Positions 24,025 through 34,187 of a DNA stretch of 64,000 bases are shown here, in pieces. Positions within the stretch are counted from its first letter, which is position 1; the number at the start of each line of letters is the position of its first letter. The notes beneath the pieces were generated by a model that was given only the letters and a program-made list of their open reading frames with translations, was not told where the DNA came from and did not search any database. Source of the DNA: Zhongshania sp. R06B22 (lineage in GTDB: Bacteria > Pseudomonadota > Gammaproteobacteria > Pseudomonadales > Spongiibacteraceae); contig NZ_JBFRYB010000001.1 in assembly GCF_040892595.1 (NCBI RefSeq), forward strand, positions 2,418,001-2,482,000. The letters run 5' to 3'. The translations under genes were made by a program, and so were the position numbers.

Positions 24025-25008
24025 TTAAGGCGTGGCTAAGCGCTCAAGTAATACTGTAAATTCGTCGTAAAAAGCTGATCCAATCTCGCCATCCACCGGT
24101 AGCATCCAGCAATTTTCAAGTTTGAATTGCGCGCACTTGACCGCGTCTTTTTCCGTCATGATTACCGGATAACGATCGGCAAAACAAATATCCGCTGTAG
24201 TAAACGCGTGGTGATCGGCAAACGCGTGTTCGATTACTTCAAAACCCTTGCTGCGCAAGGCCTGAAAAAATCGCGATGGATTGCCAATGCCGGCTACCGC
24301 GTGAATGCGGCGTTCCGCCTCTGGCCAAGCACTGAAACCGCGACGCTCGCCGCTACTCAAATTAATGGCGGTCTCGCCTACGAGTAACATGGTGTGACCG
24401 CTAAGCGTGTTGCTACCACCATTGATAATGGTGAGATCAACCTGACTCGCTCTGGCGATAGGTTCTCGCAACGGGCCTACAGGTAAGCAGAAGCCGTTGC
24501 CAAAACCACGTTGGCCGTCAAGCAATAGGATCTCTATGTCTCTGGCCAGGCGATAATGCTGTAAGCCATCATCACTGATAATGATATTACACCGCTCTTG
24601 CTCAACCAATAACTTTGCCGCGGCGAGGCGGTCCGGCGCCACAGCGACCGGCAGGCCGCTGCGGCGTGCAATCAGACAGGGCTCATCGCCGGCAATACTT
24701 GGCTCAGTAGTCGCGTCTAACAGATAGGGATAATGAGGCGCCTGGCCACCGTAACCGCGACTGACAATACCAACGCGATAGCCACGATGACGGCAGAATT
24801 CAGCCAAGGCCAATACCGCAGGGGTTTTTCCGCTGCCGCCAACCGTGATATTGCCGACAATAATGACTGGCGCACCGCAGGACTGCGGCTCAGTAAAAGA
24901 ACGCCGCAGCCCAGCAATAAGACGGAATAACAACGCGAGAGGAAACAGCAGCAACAGCCAACCGGCGCGCCCGTACCAAGCAGCGTTTATACGCTGCTCT
25001 AAGGACAT
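24025..25008 (-). CDS. lpxK: Tetraacyldisaccharide 4'-kinase
   Basis: LpxK, 327 aa, phosphorylates the 4' position of lipid A disaccharide at the inner face of the inner membrane. An N-terminal membrane-associating helix (GWLLLLFPLALLFRLI) precedes a Walker A-like P-loop (GNITVGGSGKTP). ISDDGLQHYRLARDIEI carries the catalytic Asp, followed by VGPLREP and HAVAGIGNPSRFF. It begins directly after msbA (adjacent, no gap), the usual msbA-lpxK pairing. Confidence 0.96.
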   Translation of the reverse strand: MSLEQRINAAWYGRAGWLLLLFPLALLFRLIAGLRRSFTEPQSCGAPVIIVGNITVGGSGKTPAVLALAEFCRHRGYRVGIVSRGYGGQAPHYPYLLDATTEPSIAGDEPCLIARRSGLPVAVAPDRLAAAKLLVEQERCNIIISDDGLQHYRLARDIEILLLDGQRGFGNGFCLPVGPLREPIARASQVDLTIINGGSNTLSGHTMLLVGETAINLSSGERRGFSAWPEAERRIHAVAGIGNPSRFFQALRSKGFEVIEHAFADHHAFTTADICFADRYPVIMTEKDAVKCAQFKLENCWMLPVDGEIGSAFYDEFTVLLERLATP

Positions 25009-26811
25009 TTACTGATCCTCAAAATTCTTATTGTAGAGCTGAGCATAACGTTTGTTCAGCGCCAGCAGCTCAGTGTGATTGCCCTGCTCCATCACTCGCC
25101 CTGCCTCCATCACCACAATGTTATCGGCTTTTTCAATGGTCGATAAACGATGCGCGATCACAATAGTGGTCCGGCCTTTCATGATTTCTTCCATAGCCTG
25201 CTGAATATGATTTTCAGCGCGGTTATCTAGGGCCGACGTCGCTTCATCAAGTATCAGTACCGGCGCATTTTTCAAGAATGCTCTCGCTATCGCTAGCCGC
25301 TGGCGCTGGCCACCAGACAGCATGACACCGTCTTCACCAATCATGGTATTAAAGCCATTGGGTAGTTGATCAATAAACTCGATTGCATGCGCTGCTTCAG
25401 CCGCGGCGCGAACCTGCTCAGGCGTGGACCCGGCCATTTTTCCGTAGGCAATATTATTAAAAATAGTATCGTTAAATAAGGTGACCTGCTGGGTGACTAG
25501 GGCCATCTTGTCGCGAAGATTTTCTAGCGTGTACTCGCGCACATCAATACCGTCTAAGAGTATCTCGCCTTCCGAATGGTCGTAGAAGCGAGAAATCAGA
25601 CTTACCAAGGTTGACTTACCCGAACCTGAGAGTCCGACGAGGGCCAGGGATTGCCCAGCGCCAACGCTTAAGCTTACATCCCGCAATACTTTCTCGTCGC
25701 CGTCGGCATAGGCGAAACTCAGGCCCTTAACCGCGATATCGCCCTTGGTCGTGTCGCTAACGTAGGTGCCTGTGTCTTTTTCCTGCTCGGTGTCAATGAA
25801 CTCGAATATATCTTCAGCTGCCGCCAGACCTTTTTGAATCGTACTGCTCACATCGGCAAGTTGGCGCATGGGCTTGGGTAAAAACAAGGCGGCTGACAAG
25901 TAAGCGACAAACGCCCCAGGCGACATTTCGCCACCTAAGCCCAGCGCGATCCAAATCAGTACACCGGTTGCCAATACCACCGGGAATTGGATGACCGAGG
26001 GACTAATAGCATTGTAAAAAGCCATTTTAATATTCTGTGAGCGGTTGCGTTGACTGGCCTCATTAAATCGATTCTGCTCATAACTGATGCCATCATACAA
26101 ACGAATTTCTCGGTAGGCGCTAATCGATTCGTTGGTGACCTGATTCACGTCGCCCATGGCATTTTGAATACTTTTACTGATCTTGCGAAACCGCTTGCCA
26201 ACCCAATACACAATGACCGCGATAATCGGCAGGGCCACGAAAAACACCATGGTGAGTTTCCAATTCGAATACAGCAGAAACATAATGAGGCCGATGGCAA
26301 ACGTACCTTCACGCAATACCACTTTAGTGGCGTTGACCGCTGCACCGGTGACTTGCTCTACGTTGAAGGTGATTTTAGAAATCATCACACCGCTTGAATT
26401 ATGATCGTAGTAGGCACTAGGCATGTAGAGCATTTTTTGAAATAACTCGCAGCGCAGATTGTGAACCAAGCTGTGAGAAACAATAGAAATAAAATAGTTA
26501 CCTGCGAAATATCCAATACCGCGAACAATCCCCAGGAAGACCATCATCAGCACGATCCAAAGACGAGCATCCGTTAACACAAAATCTTCGCCGCCAAGCT
26601 TCCACATAAGTTTGGCCGACAGACCGCCCTCACCTTGGACCATATTGCCGCCAATATAATCAACTATTAGCTGCATCATGTCGGCAAGTAAGACCTGCAC
26701 ACCAGAGAACACGGAGAAACCGAGTACGCTCAATAAGAACATCACCCACATCGGCAAGACATACTTTATTAGCCGTCCGTATATAGCTAGATCCGACTGC
26801 TCATTACTCAT
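25009..26811 (-). CDS. msbA: Lipid A/lipid ABC exporter MsbA
   Basis: A 600-aa half-transporter that flips core-lipid A across the inner membrane. Residues ~1-325 form six membrane helices, followed by a nucleotide-binding domain with Walker A GLSGSGKST, signature LSGGQRQRLAIARA, Walker B VLILDEATSALD and the H-loop IAHRLSTIEKAD. The length and its place before lpxK match MsbA rather than a drug exporter. Confidence 0.95.
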   Translation of the reverse strand: MSNEQSDLAIYGRLIKYVLPMWVMFLLSVLGFSVFSGVQVLLADMMQLIVDYIGGNMVQGEGGLSAKLMWKLGGEDFVLTDARLWIVLMMVFLGIVRGIGYFAGNYFISIVSHSLVHNLRCELFQKMLYMPSAYYDHNSSGVMISKITFNVEQVTGAAVNATKVVLREGTFAIGLIMFLLYSNWKLTMVFFVALPIIAVIVYWVGKRFRKISKSIQNAMGDVNQVTNESISAYREIRLYDGISYEQNRFNEASQRNRSQNIKMAFYNAISPSVIQFPVVLATGVLIWIALGLGGEMSPGAFVAYLSAALFLPKPMRQLADVSSTIQKGLAAAEDIFEFIDTEQEKDTGTYVSDTTKGDIAVKGLSFAYADGDEKVLRDVSLSVGAGQSLALVGLSGSGKSTLVSLISRFYDHSEGEILLDGIDVREYTLENLRDKMALVTQQVTLFNDTIFNNIAYGKMAGSTPEQVRAAAEAAHAIEFIDQLPNGFNTMIGEDGVMLSGGQRQRLAIARAFLKNAPVLILDEATSALDNRAENHIQQAMEEIMKGRTTIVIAHRLSTIEKADNIVVMEAGRVMEQGNHTELLALNKRYAQLYNKNFEDQ

Positions 26812-26838
26812 AATGCTGGGTGTTCCTGATACTAATAA

Positions 26839-27270
26839 TTATTGATCAACAGAAGTCATTTCTGGATCTTGAGTGCTTAGACTAAGTTTAGCAAACCCCA
26901 GTCTACCCGCCGCGTCCATTGCGGTAATGACTGATTGATGCGGGCTCTTGGCGTCGGCAGTAATTACCACTGGCACGTCACTGTTATTGGCTGCAGCATC
27001 GCGCATTGCAGTCATTAATGCGTCTAAGGTATGCACCGCTAAAGGCCGTTCATTAACGCGATAATGCCCCGCCGCATCGACCACAACCTCCAAGACCTTA
27101 TTTTCTTGCAGGGCAGCTTCGCCTCGCGCAGTAGGGAGTTCGAGCTTAAGGCGGCTTTCTTTCGTGAACGTTGTCGATACCATGAAAAAAATGAGCAACA
27201 AAAACACAACATCAATGAGGGGCGTTAAATTTACCCCGCCATCGTCCACTCGCTGACGTTTAAATTTCAC
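26839..27270 (-). CDS. exbD: ExbD/TolR-family biopolymer transport protein
   Basis: 143 aa with a single N-terminal membrane helix (LTPLIDVVFLLLIFFMVSTTF) whose Asp is the proton-carrying residue of ExbD/TolR, then a periplasmic domain (VVITADAKSPHQSVITAMDAAG). It overlaps exbB by 4 nt. Together they form a proton-driven motor that energises an envelope process. Which one is not shown: there is no tonB gene beside it, and the pair sits within lipid A genes, as in Pseudomonas. Confidence 0.9.
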   Translation of the reverse strand: MKFKRQRVDDGGVNLTPLIDVVFLLLIFFMVSTTFTKESRLKLELPTARGEAALQENKVLEVVVDAAGHYRVNERPLAVHTLDALMTAMRDAAANNSDVPVVITADAKSPHQSVITAMDAAGRLGFAKLSLSTQDPEMTSVDQ

Positions 27271-27920
27271 GCGGACTTTCCTGCCGACGAATCCTTTATT
27301 TGGACCTCACCGTGCATAGCATTAATGAGCTTTATAGCGTCTTGCTCCATGGTGACCACAATTTCATCAATTCTTCGCAAAAAATAACGATGCATAACCA
27401 AGGCGGGAATCGCCACACAAAGACCCGAGGCCGTGGTAATTAATGCTTCTGAAATACCGCCGGCAAGCACCCCGGCATTACCGGTTCCCTGCACCATGAT
27501 TTCGGTAAACACGCGAATCATGCCTAGCACCGTACCCAGCAAACCGAGCAAAGGCGCAACCGCGGCAATCGTGCCCAAGGCATTAAGGTAGCGTTCTAAA
27601 TCATGGATAATTAGCGAGGCAGTATCTTCGATACTCTCTTTCATAATCTCTCGGCCGTGCTTGGCATTCGCCAGTCCTGCCGCCAAGATCCTAGCCAGTG
27701 GAGAGCCACGGCGTAATTCACGCAGTTTTGCAGCGTCAAGTTGCTTGTTTTGCAACCAGGACCACACCTGATTCAGCAAACTTCGCGGCGCGACTTTATC
27801 GGGATTCAATTTAAGGAAGCGATCTACACAGATTGCCATCGCAATAATAGAGGACGCAATAATGGGCAGCATTAGCCAACCGCCGGCTTTCACCAATTCC
27901 AGCACATTCAATCCCTTCAA
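27267..27920 (-). CDS. exbB: ExbB/TolQ/MotA-family proton channel protein
   Basis: 217 aa with three membrane helices (WLMLPIIASSIIAMAICVDR, GTIAAVAPLLGLLGTVLGMI and SEALITTASGLCVAIPALVM), the standard ExbB topology. The second and third helices carry the family motifs GLLGTVLGMI and EALITTASGL. It is the stator partner of the adjacent ExbD. It starts just upstream of msbA-lpxK and could be transcribed with comEC, whose stop lies 49 nt upstream. Confidence 0.9.
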   Translation of the reverse strand: MKGLNVLELVKAGGWLMLPIIASSIIAMAICVDRFLKLNPDKVAPRSLLNQVWSWLQNKQLDAAKLRELRRGSPLARILAAGLANAKHGREIMKESIEDTASLIIHDLERYLNALGTIAAVAPLLGLLGTVLGMIRVFTEIMVQGTGNAGVLAGGISEALITTASGLCVAIPALVMHRYFLRRIDEIVVTMEQDAIKLINAMHGEVQIKDSSAGKSA

Positions 27921-27969
27921 TTTTTATGTGCAGGCATTATACGTAGGGAATGCCGGGGTAAAAAGCGAA

Positions 27970-30345
27970 TCAGTGTCCGGAATGCAATTTGCTGCATATT
28001 TCCTCGCCAGATTCCGGCGAATACCCATCAATTTGCCAATAGTATCGACCGCCCCCCCATATTTTTTCTAAGGCCGCGCCGAATTCGTCTAATCTAAACT
28101 GAATACTCCCATGATAGGCCGTAGACCAGCATCGAGTCCCCAGCTGCGTGTAACGCTGAGTTACCGACTCCGCTGGGTGCCCATAGCGATTATTGCGACC
28201 CGCAGAAAACACCGTATGGGAAGGTGACACCGCGCGAAGAAACTCGATGCTTGATGAGGTTTTACTGCCGTGATGGGGGGCGATTAATACATCTGCCGAC
28301 AAAGTTTGTCCGCTCGCGATCAATTCGCCCTCAATCGATTTTTCTATATCTCCCGTCAGTAGCAAGGATGTCCCGGCCAAGCTAATCCGTAGTACGCAAG
28401 ATGCGTTGTTTCCCGCCAAACTGCGGTCGCCATTGCTATTAAGGAACTCAAAATCGACCCCATCCCAAGTCCAGCGATGGGGTCTAGCGCAAACCAAAGC
28501 GCCTTTATTTACCGCAACAAGGCTTTCGCCAACACGCAACTCAGCAACGTCTATTCCTTTTAACAGCGCCGGCGCAGCCCCTGCGTGGTCCCGATCTGCG
28601 TGACTGATCACCAACACATCTACCTTATCAATACCGAAGCGCCGCAAGGCTGGAATCACCACGGCATCTGCGGTATTAAAGCCACTACTGAAGTCAGGGC
28701 CAACGTCGTATATCAAGGTTTTTGTGGCTGTTTGCACCAGCACCGACAAGCCCTGCCCCACATCTAGCGCTGTCACCCAGGCTGAGCCCACGCTAGGTCG
28801 TGGCGCTGGCATCAAGAAAAGACATATGAGCGGCACCATCGCCAACCACTTTGCGGGGGTGCCGCGGGGCAGCAGTAACACCAATATAGAAATACTCATA
28901 AATACAAAGCTGAAGATGGAAATTGGCATAAAGACTTGCGGAAAACTCCCCGCAGCTAAGGTGAGTCCATTCAGCAAAATATCAAGCAAGTAGTCTGCAA
29001 TCCGCCAACTCCTATCCGCCAGTGAAGGCGCCAAGCCCATGAATAGCAAACCGCAAAATAGTAAGGGTAGTATGAGTAATGTGAGTAGTGGAATAGCCAA
29101 TAGATTAACCGGAAAGCTAACGGGGTTGATCCCATAGCCCCACATCATTAGCAGTGGAATTAGGCCCAGCAGCACAGCCCACTGGGAACGAAATATGCCT
29201 AGAACAAGATGGCTACCTAGCTGCTTGCTGCGCCGTCGGCCCTGAAAGGCAAACAGCAACACGCCAACCGCCGCAAATGACAACGTGAAGCCCGCTCGAT
29301 GCGGCGCTAAGGGATCGACAATCAGCACCAGCAACATGGCAGTAATATATGCTTGCCACACCGAGATATTGCGCCGCAAACAAAATGCAATTAAAGCCGC
29401 CATCGCCATTATTAACGCGCGCTGCGTAGGTACCGAAAAACCGGCTAGTGCGGCATAGCCAAGCGCGAAACACAGACCGAAAATAGCGCCTATCACCAAG
29501 GTATTAGCACGTGGTACTAGCGCGCCAAACACGCGGCCGACAAGAAGCCCCCATGCCAAGACGATACCAATATGCATGCCAGATATCGCCATTAAGTGGC
29601 TGGTGCCGGTCCGCGCAAAGACCTGCCACTGCTCACGGCCAATATCGCTGCGATCAGCAAACAGCAGCGCCTTCATAATATTGCCATGGCGATACCTTTC
29701 AAGATGGCGGCCGATCTTAGCCACAATCCCCTGCCTCACGTTATTAAATGACCGCGCAGGCTTTGAATCTAGGTAGACCGACATCTCGGGCTTACGCACA
29801 TAACCGCGACCAGAATAGCCGCTAGCAAACATCCACCGGCCGTAATCAAATGCGCCCGGCGATTGATAGCCGTAGGCTTGGCGCAAACGCAGGCTCGCCG
29901 TGAAAACGTCGCCAAATTGAGGTGGTGAGTCTGCATACCAATTCAACTGCACTAAGCCAGAACCGGAGTATGACGATGGAAGACGACATTTCTTGGCGGG
30001 TAAATCGTCGTCGCACGCTAGTGCTATTAAATTTGCGTCAAATTGATAATAGGAGGTAAAGCCTTGCCGTGGCGCTGGAACGCTTACTACTTCCACCGTG
30101 GCGACAAAATCACTGGTGTTTAGACTCTCAGGTAATAATTGCGATACCCGCCAATGCCCAAAACAACTGGCGTAGCCAACAGCGAGCGAAAACGCCAACC
30201 AACTAGCGCTGAGCCTTGAGCGCAGCGCTACATGTAGCAGCGCACTCAAAAGGCAGGTTAGTCCTAATGCGACATAGCTGATCAGCGTGGAAGTAAACGC
30301 CACCGCTATAAAACCGACTATCGCTGCCGTCATCCATGACAACAT
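27970..30345 (-). CDS. comEC: DNA internalisation-related competence protein ComEC/Rec2
   Basis: A 791-aa inner-membrane channel for single-stranded DNA uptake. The N-terminal soluble domain is flanked by membrane helices (DUF4131-like). The central Competence domain has many helices (HLMAISGMHIGIVLAWGLLVG is typical). The C-terminal metallo-beta-lactamase-like domain has SHADRDHAGA and APHHGSKTSSS, so its nuclease-type metal site appears complete. Natural transformation is possible but needs type IV pilus and ComEA genes that are not in this window. Confidence 0.93.
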   Translation of the reverse strand: MLSWMTAAIVGFIAVAFTSTLISYVALGLTCLLSALLHVALRSRLSASWLAFSLAVGYASCFGHWRVSQLLPESLNTSDFVATVEVVSVPAPRQGFTSYYQFDANLIALACDDDLPAKKCRLPSSYSGSGLVQLNWYADSPPQFGDVFTASLRLRQAYGYQSPGAFDYGRWMFASGYSGRGYVRKPEMSVYLDSKPARSFNNVRQGIVAKIGRHLERYRHGNIMKALLFADRSDIGREQWQVFARTGTSHLMAISGMHIGIVLAWGLLVGRVFGALVPRANTLVIGAIFGLCFALGYAALAGFSVPTQRALIMAMAALIAFCLRRNISVWQAYITAMLLVLIVDPLAPHRAGFTLSFAAVGVLLFAFQGRRRSKQLGSHLVLGIFRSQWAVLLGLIPLLMMWGYGINPVSFPVNLLAIPLLTLLILPLLFCGLLFMGLAPSLADRSWRIADYLLDILLNGLTLAAGSFPQVFMPISIFSFVFMSISILVLLLPRGTPAKWLAMVPLICLFLMPAPRPSVGSAWVTALDVGQGLSVLVQTATKTLIYDVGPDFSSGFNTADAVVIPALRRFGIDKVDVLVISHADRDHAGAAPALLKGIDVAELRVGESLVAVNKGALVCARPHRWTWDGVDFEFLNSNGDRSLAGNNASCVLRISLAGTSLLLTGDIEKSIEGELIASGQTLSADVLIAPHHGSKTSSSIEFLRAVSPSHTVFSAGRNNRYGHPAESVTQRYTQLGTRCWSTAYHGSIQFRLDEFGAALEKIWGGGRYYWQIDGYSPESGEEICSKLHSGH

Positions 30346-30447
30346 GCTGGAGTCCCCCGCTGGAACCGTGCATAATGCCGCCCCTATATTACCGGTCTGC
30401 GGCTCGGTAGTTTTTATCTGTCAGAATAGTAAATTAGAATTGCACGG

Positions 30448-30972
30448 ATGGCTCGAAAACTATTTAAACGCTGGCTACCGACGCCCGAAAAAATGCGCGA
30501 GCACCCCTCGGTTCGTATTTTTGGAAGCTTGCTGCATGATCCTAACCTCTGGCATCTGAACCGACGCTCGGTCACCGTGGCGTCGTTTCTTGGGCTGTTT
30601 ATTGCTTTTGTACCCATTCCAACCCAAATGATCCTCGCCGCATTGGCGGCCATCGTATTTCGAGCTAATCTTCCTATCTCGGTGATGCTGGTTTGGATTA
30701 CCAATCCCATCACTATGCCCGCCATCTTTTACTTCACCTATAAACTCGGCGCCTTGGCGATGGGGATACCCCCTAATACCTTTCACTTCGAGCTATCTTG
30801 GGCTTGGCTGGCCGAGGAATTCACCCATCTCTGGCGACCGTTGATATTAGGCTGTTTTCTTACTGGCCTGCTATCGGGTCTTGTTGGCGCCGCAAGTGTG
30901 CATATTCTTTGGCGTGTCCACGTGATTAAGCGCTGGCGCAAACGGCAGCAGTCTCGGCAAGCCAGACCTTAG
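30448..30972 (+). CDS. DUF2062 membrane protein
   Basis: 174 aa with two to three hydrophobic helices (SVTVASFLGLFIAFVPIPTQ, ILAALAAIVFRANLPISVML, ILGCFLTGLLSGLVGA) and the PIPTQM...NPxTMPAIFY motif of the DUF2062 family. Function unknown. It is divergent from comEC and convergent with lolE, ending 1 nt before the lolE stop. The same gene lies between comEC and lol genes in Pseudomonas. Confidence 0.85.
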   Translation: MARKLFKRWLPTPEKMREHPSVRIFGSLLHDPNLWHLNRRSVTVASFLGLFIAFVPIPTQMILAALAAIVFRANLPISVMLVWITNPITMPAIFYFTYKLGALAMGIPPNTFHFELSWAWLAEEFTHLWRPLILGCFLTGLLSGLVGAASVHILWRVHVIKRWRKRQQSRQARP

Positions 30973-30973
30973 C

Positions 30974-32194
30974 TCAGTGACTGCGCAAGGCCTCTGCCGG
31001 TGGCATTCTGGATGCCCGCCACGCGGGATAAATTGTCGCCAATAAACTCATAATATACGCGGTAGCACACACCATAAGTACATCAGGGATTCGAACATCT
31101 GACGGCAGGTAATTTATAGGGTAGACGTCGCTCTGCAATAACTTAACGCCAAAGACGCTTTCTATCCCAGCCACTAAATCACTAATACCTAATGCCAGCA
31201 GCACCCCGACAACTCCGCCAGCCGCAGCGCCGACCGCGCCGATAACTGCGCCATACGTCAGAAAAATACGCAATATATCGCCTTGGCTGGCGCCCTGACT
31301 CCGCAAAATACCAATATCCGCGCGTTTGTCATTGACCACCATCACCAGGGTCGACACCACATTAAAAACCGCCACGGCAACGACCGCCAACAGCATAATC
31401 ACCACCAACTTACGCGACATTTGAATCGCGTGGTACATATTGCCAAATTGCTGGCTCCAATCCTTCAGCATGTAATCTCTGCCGTGAACCGATGCGAGTT
31501 CCCAGGCAATTTGAGGCGCGGCAAACACATCGTCAACTGACACTCTAAGCGATACCGGGGGCGCTTCGCTAAACAGTGACCGCGCCTGATTAATATGCAT
31601 CAACATTAGCTGCTGATCTAACTCAGTGCCCGTCGCGACCACCGCGGCCACATTCATTTGCACAAACCGGACATTTTGCCGACCCTCAGCCTGCGGTACG
31701 CCCAGCGTTACTCTATCCCCCGCTTCTATCACCAGACGATCGGCCAGCGCTTTGCCAAGAATAAGACCCGATGCGTCTGGTGTTAATATATCGAGATCAA
31801 CATATTCCTCAATAACAGAAACCCGTTTTTCCGCCGCGGGGTCTATACCAAAAAATACACTGGGCTCAACCGCAGCGCCCTTTATTAACATGGCGTTGCC
31901 CTGCACAAATGGCGCAGTGGCCAGCACATGGGGATGACGCTCAACGTCTAGCTTAAGTTGCTGCCAATCGACTTGCTGATCGGACCAAGGTTGCAGAGTG
32001 ATATGCGGCACCAAGGCTAAGATTCGATTACGCATTTCCCGGTCAAAGCCGTTCATCACCGACAGCACCACCACGAGCAGTGCAACACCGAGCACCAGAC
32101 CAAGCATCGATAAGCGCGACAAAAACGACACCAGCTGATTGCCAGATCGATCTGCGCTGTAGCGAAAACCAATATAGGCGGATAAGGAGCGCAT
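30974..32194 (-). CDS. lolE: Lipoprotein-releasing ABC transporter permease (LolE/LolC type)
   Basis: 406 aa with one N-terminal membrane helix (MLGLVLGVALLVVVLSVMNG), a large periplasmic domain, and three C-terminal helices (LVVIMLLAVVAVAVFNVVSTL, AVIGAVGAAAGGVVGVLLALG, and a last one before YPAWRASRMPPAEALR). These FtsX-type permeases extract outer-membrane lipoproteins from the inner membrane and pass them to LolA. It overlaps the lolD stop by 1 nt. It is paired with a second permease at 32940, so the LolC versus LolE naming rests on position only. Confidence 0.92.
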   Translation of the reverse strand: MRSLSAYIGFRYSADRSGNQLVSFLSRLSMLGLVLGVALLVVVLSVMNGFDREMRNRILALVPHITLQPWSDQQVDWQQLKLDVERHPHVLATAPFVQGNAMLIKGAAVEPSVFFGIDPAAEKRVSVIEEYVDLDILTPDASGLILGKALADRLVIEAGDRVTLGVPQAEGRQNVRFVQMNVAAVVATGTELDQQLMLMHINQARSLFSEAPPVSLRVSVDDVFAAPQIAWELASVHGRDYMLKDWSQQFGNMYHAIQMSRKLVVIMLLAVVAVAVFNVVSTLVMVVNDKRADIGILRSQGASQGDILRIFLTYGAVIGAVGAAAGGVVGVLLALGISDLVAGIESVFGVKLLQSDVYPINYLPSDVRIPDVLMVCATAYIMSLLATIYPAWRASRMPPAEALRSH

Positions 32195-32928
32195 TAGACC
32201 TTGGCCTCATGCAAGCAGCCATCATATAAGTTGAGCACCCTATCCATACGCCCAGCTAATGTTAAATCATGGGTCACTATCACCAAGCTAATCGCCAGCT
32301 CTTTATTTAATTCTAATAACAGCGCCTGCACGGCCTCTGCATTGTCGCCATCCAGATTACCGGTTGGCTCATCCAGTAAAACGCAAGCGGGCTCATTAAC
32401 TAGGGCTCTTGCTATCGCTACGCGCTGCCGTTCGCCACCAGAAAGTTGCGAGGGCCGATGTTTTAACCGATGCCCCAAACCAACCCGATCTAATAAAGCC
32501 CCCGCGCGCTCAAAGGCCACAGCCCGCTTGTCACCGGCAATTAACAAGGGCATGGCGGCATTTTCAAGAGCAGAGAACTCATTGAGAAGATGGTGAAATT
32601 GATACACAAAGCCCAGTTCTCGATTGCGTAAACGGCTGCGATCACGATCACTCATTGCCGCAATATCACGCCCTCTCACCAGCACTCGGCCTTGCGATGG
32701 CACATCTAGACCACCGAGCATATGCAGCAAGGTCGTTTTACCCGCGCCCGATGGGCCTACAATAGAGATACGTTCTCCGCTGGCAATATCCAAATCGATG
32801 TCGTTCAAAATGGTAAGTTGCTCTGAACCTTGAACATAGAACTTGCGTAATTTACGGCACGCTAATACAGAATCACTAGGAACCGAATCAGCAGAGGTAG
32901 AACCTGACATCACATCAGCAGTAGACAT
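32194..32928 (-). CDS. lolD: Lipoprotein-releasing system ATPase LolD
   Basis: 244 aa ABC ATPase that powers the Lol permeases. Walker A is GPSGAGKTT, the Q-loop region is RELGFVYQFHHLLNEF (the LolD-specific FxxQxHxLLxEF type), the signature is LSGGERQRVAIARAL, Walker B is CVLLDEPTGNLD, and the switch His is in VTHD. It sits between the two permease genes, the standard lolCDE order. Confidence 0.95.
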   Translation of the reverse strand: MSTADVMSGSTSADSVPSDSVLACRKLRKFYVQGSEQLTILNDIDLDIASGERISIVGPSGAGKTTLLHMLGGLDVPSQGRVLVRGRDIAAMSDRDRSRLRNRELGFVYQFHHLLNEFSALENAAMPLLIAGDKRAVAFERAGALLDRVGLGHRLKHRPSQLSGGERQRVAIARALVNEPACVLLDEPTGNLDGDNAEAVQALLLELNKELAISLVIVTHDLTLAGRMDRVLNLYDGCLHEAKV

Positions 32929-32939
32929 AACAACACTCT

Positions 32940-34187
32940 TTACTCATAGCGCAGAGCCTCCGCAGGCTGGACCCGAGACGCCTGCCACGCAGGGTACAAG
33001 GTCGCCAAAAGGCTTAATAACAAGGCAAACCCACTCACAACTGCGACATCCGACCACTGTAAAAATGACGGCAAGCGGGTAATAAAATAGACGTCCGGAT
33101 TAAAAATTTGCATACCACTTAGCTGCTCCAGCCAAGCCACTAGGTCACCGACATAAATCGCCAGCGGCACACCCACAATCAAACCCAAGCACAGACCAAT
33201 AATACCGGTTGCCATACCGTAGACCACAAAGGTCGCCATGATGGTGGCAGGTGTAGCACCCATGGTGCGGAGCACCGCAATAGATCCGCGCTTGCCCGAT
33301 ACCGCCATACTAAGAATAGAAACAATATTAAACGCAGCAATTAATACGATGAATAGCAACAATAAGCGCACCATCTGCTTCTCCATTTTCACTGCATGGA
33401 AAAGACTTCCCTGGCTATCACCCCAAGTTACCGCGATGCTACCTGCTGGCATCATTGCCGCAAGCTTGGGTAATAACTCTGGAGCGGCAAACATATCCGC
33501 TAGCTGAATACGCAAGCCTTCAACATCATCACCCAACTGATAAAGTCGCTGGGCGTCCGCAATATGAATAAATGCACTCGTGCCATCAAGTTGCGCACCG
33601 GCGCTAAATACGCCGCTAACCTGAAATCGTTTTTCGCGGGGAAACAAGCCAAAGGGGGTCACCGTCACTTTGGGTAAAATAACAGTAAGGTCATCGCCCA
33701 CATTCACGCCGAGCTGACGGGCTAGAATATCGCCTAAAATAATCTGGTACTTGCCGGCATCATCACCCAAGTACTGCCCCGCCACCATATGTTCCGCGAC
33801 CGCAGACACCGATCGCTCCTGCTGGGGTTCAATGCCGTATAGAGCAACACCACGGAGTCGCTTGAAAGATGACAACATAGCTTTCCCGCCCACATAAGGC
33901 GCCACCCCTTTCACGCCATCGCTGCCTTGGAGCTTCTGGATGTATTCAGGCCAATCAGCCAAGCGCTCTTGAGGGCCTTGTATATAGCCGTGGGGAACGA
34001 CCGACAATACCCGCTGCTGCAACTCCCGTTCAAAGCCGTTCATGACCGACATCACCACAATAAGTGACACGGTGCCAATCAGCATTCCCAGCAATGAGAA
34101 CCAAGACACCAGCGACAGGAAACGATCACTGCCAGAGGCGCGATAAAAATAGCGAATGCCAATACGAAGAAAAAGCGGAACTGCCAT
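32940..34187 (-). CDS. lolC: Lipoprotein-releasing ABC transporter permease (LolC type)
   Basis: 415 aa with the same layout as its partner: an N-terminal helix (SLLGMLIGTVSLIVVMSVMNG), a periplasmic domain that in LolC contacts LolA through a beta-hairpin hook, and three C-terminal helices ending near YPAWQASRVQPAEALRYE. It is the first gene of lolCDE and is divergent from the DAHP synthase gene, so the operon promoter should lie within 34188-34325. Confidence 0.92.
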   Translation of the reverse strand: MAVPLFLRIGIRYFYRASGSDRFLSLVSWFSLLGMLIGTVSLIVVMSVMNGFERELQQRVLSVVPHGYIQGPQERLADWPEYIQKLQGSDGVKGVAPYVGGKAMLSSFKRLRGVALYGIEPQQERSVSAVAEHMVAGQYLGDDAGKYQIILGDILARQLGVNVGDDLTVILPKVTVTPFGLFPREKRFQVSGVFSAGAQLDGTSAFIHIADAQRLYQLGDDVEGLRIQLADMFAAPELLPKLAAMMPAGSIAVTWGDSQGSLFHAVKMEKQMVRLLLLFIVLIAAFNIVSILSMAVSGKRGSIAVLRTMGATPATIMATFVVYGMATGIIGLCLGLIVGVPLAIYVGDLVAWLEQLSGMQIFNPDVYFITRLPSFLQWSDVAVVSGFALLLSLLATLYPAWQASRVQPAEALRYE

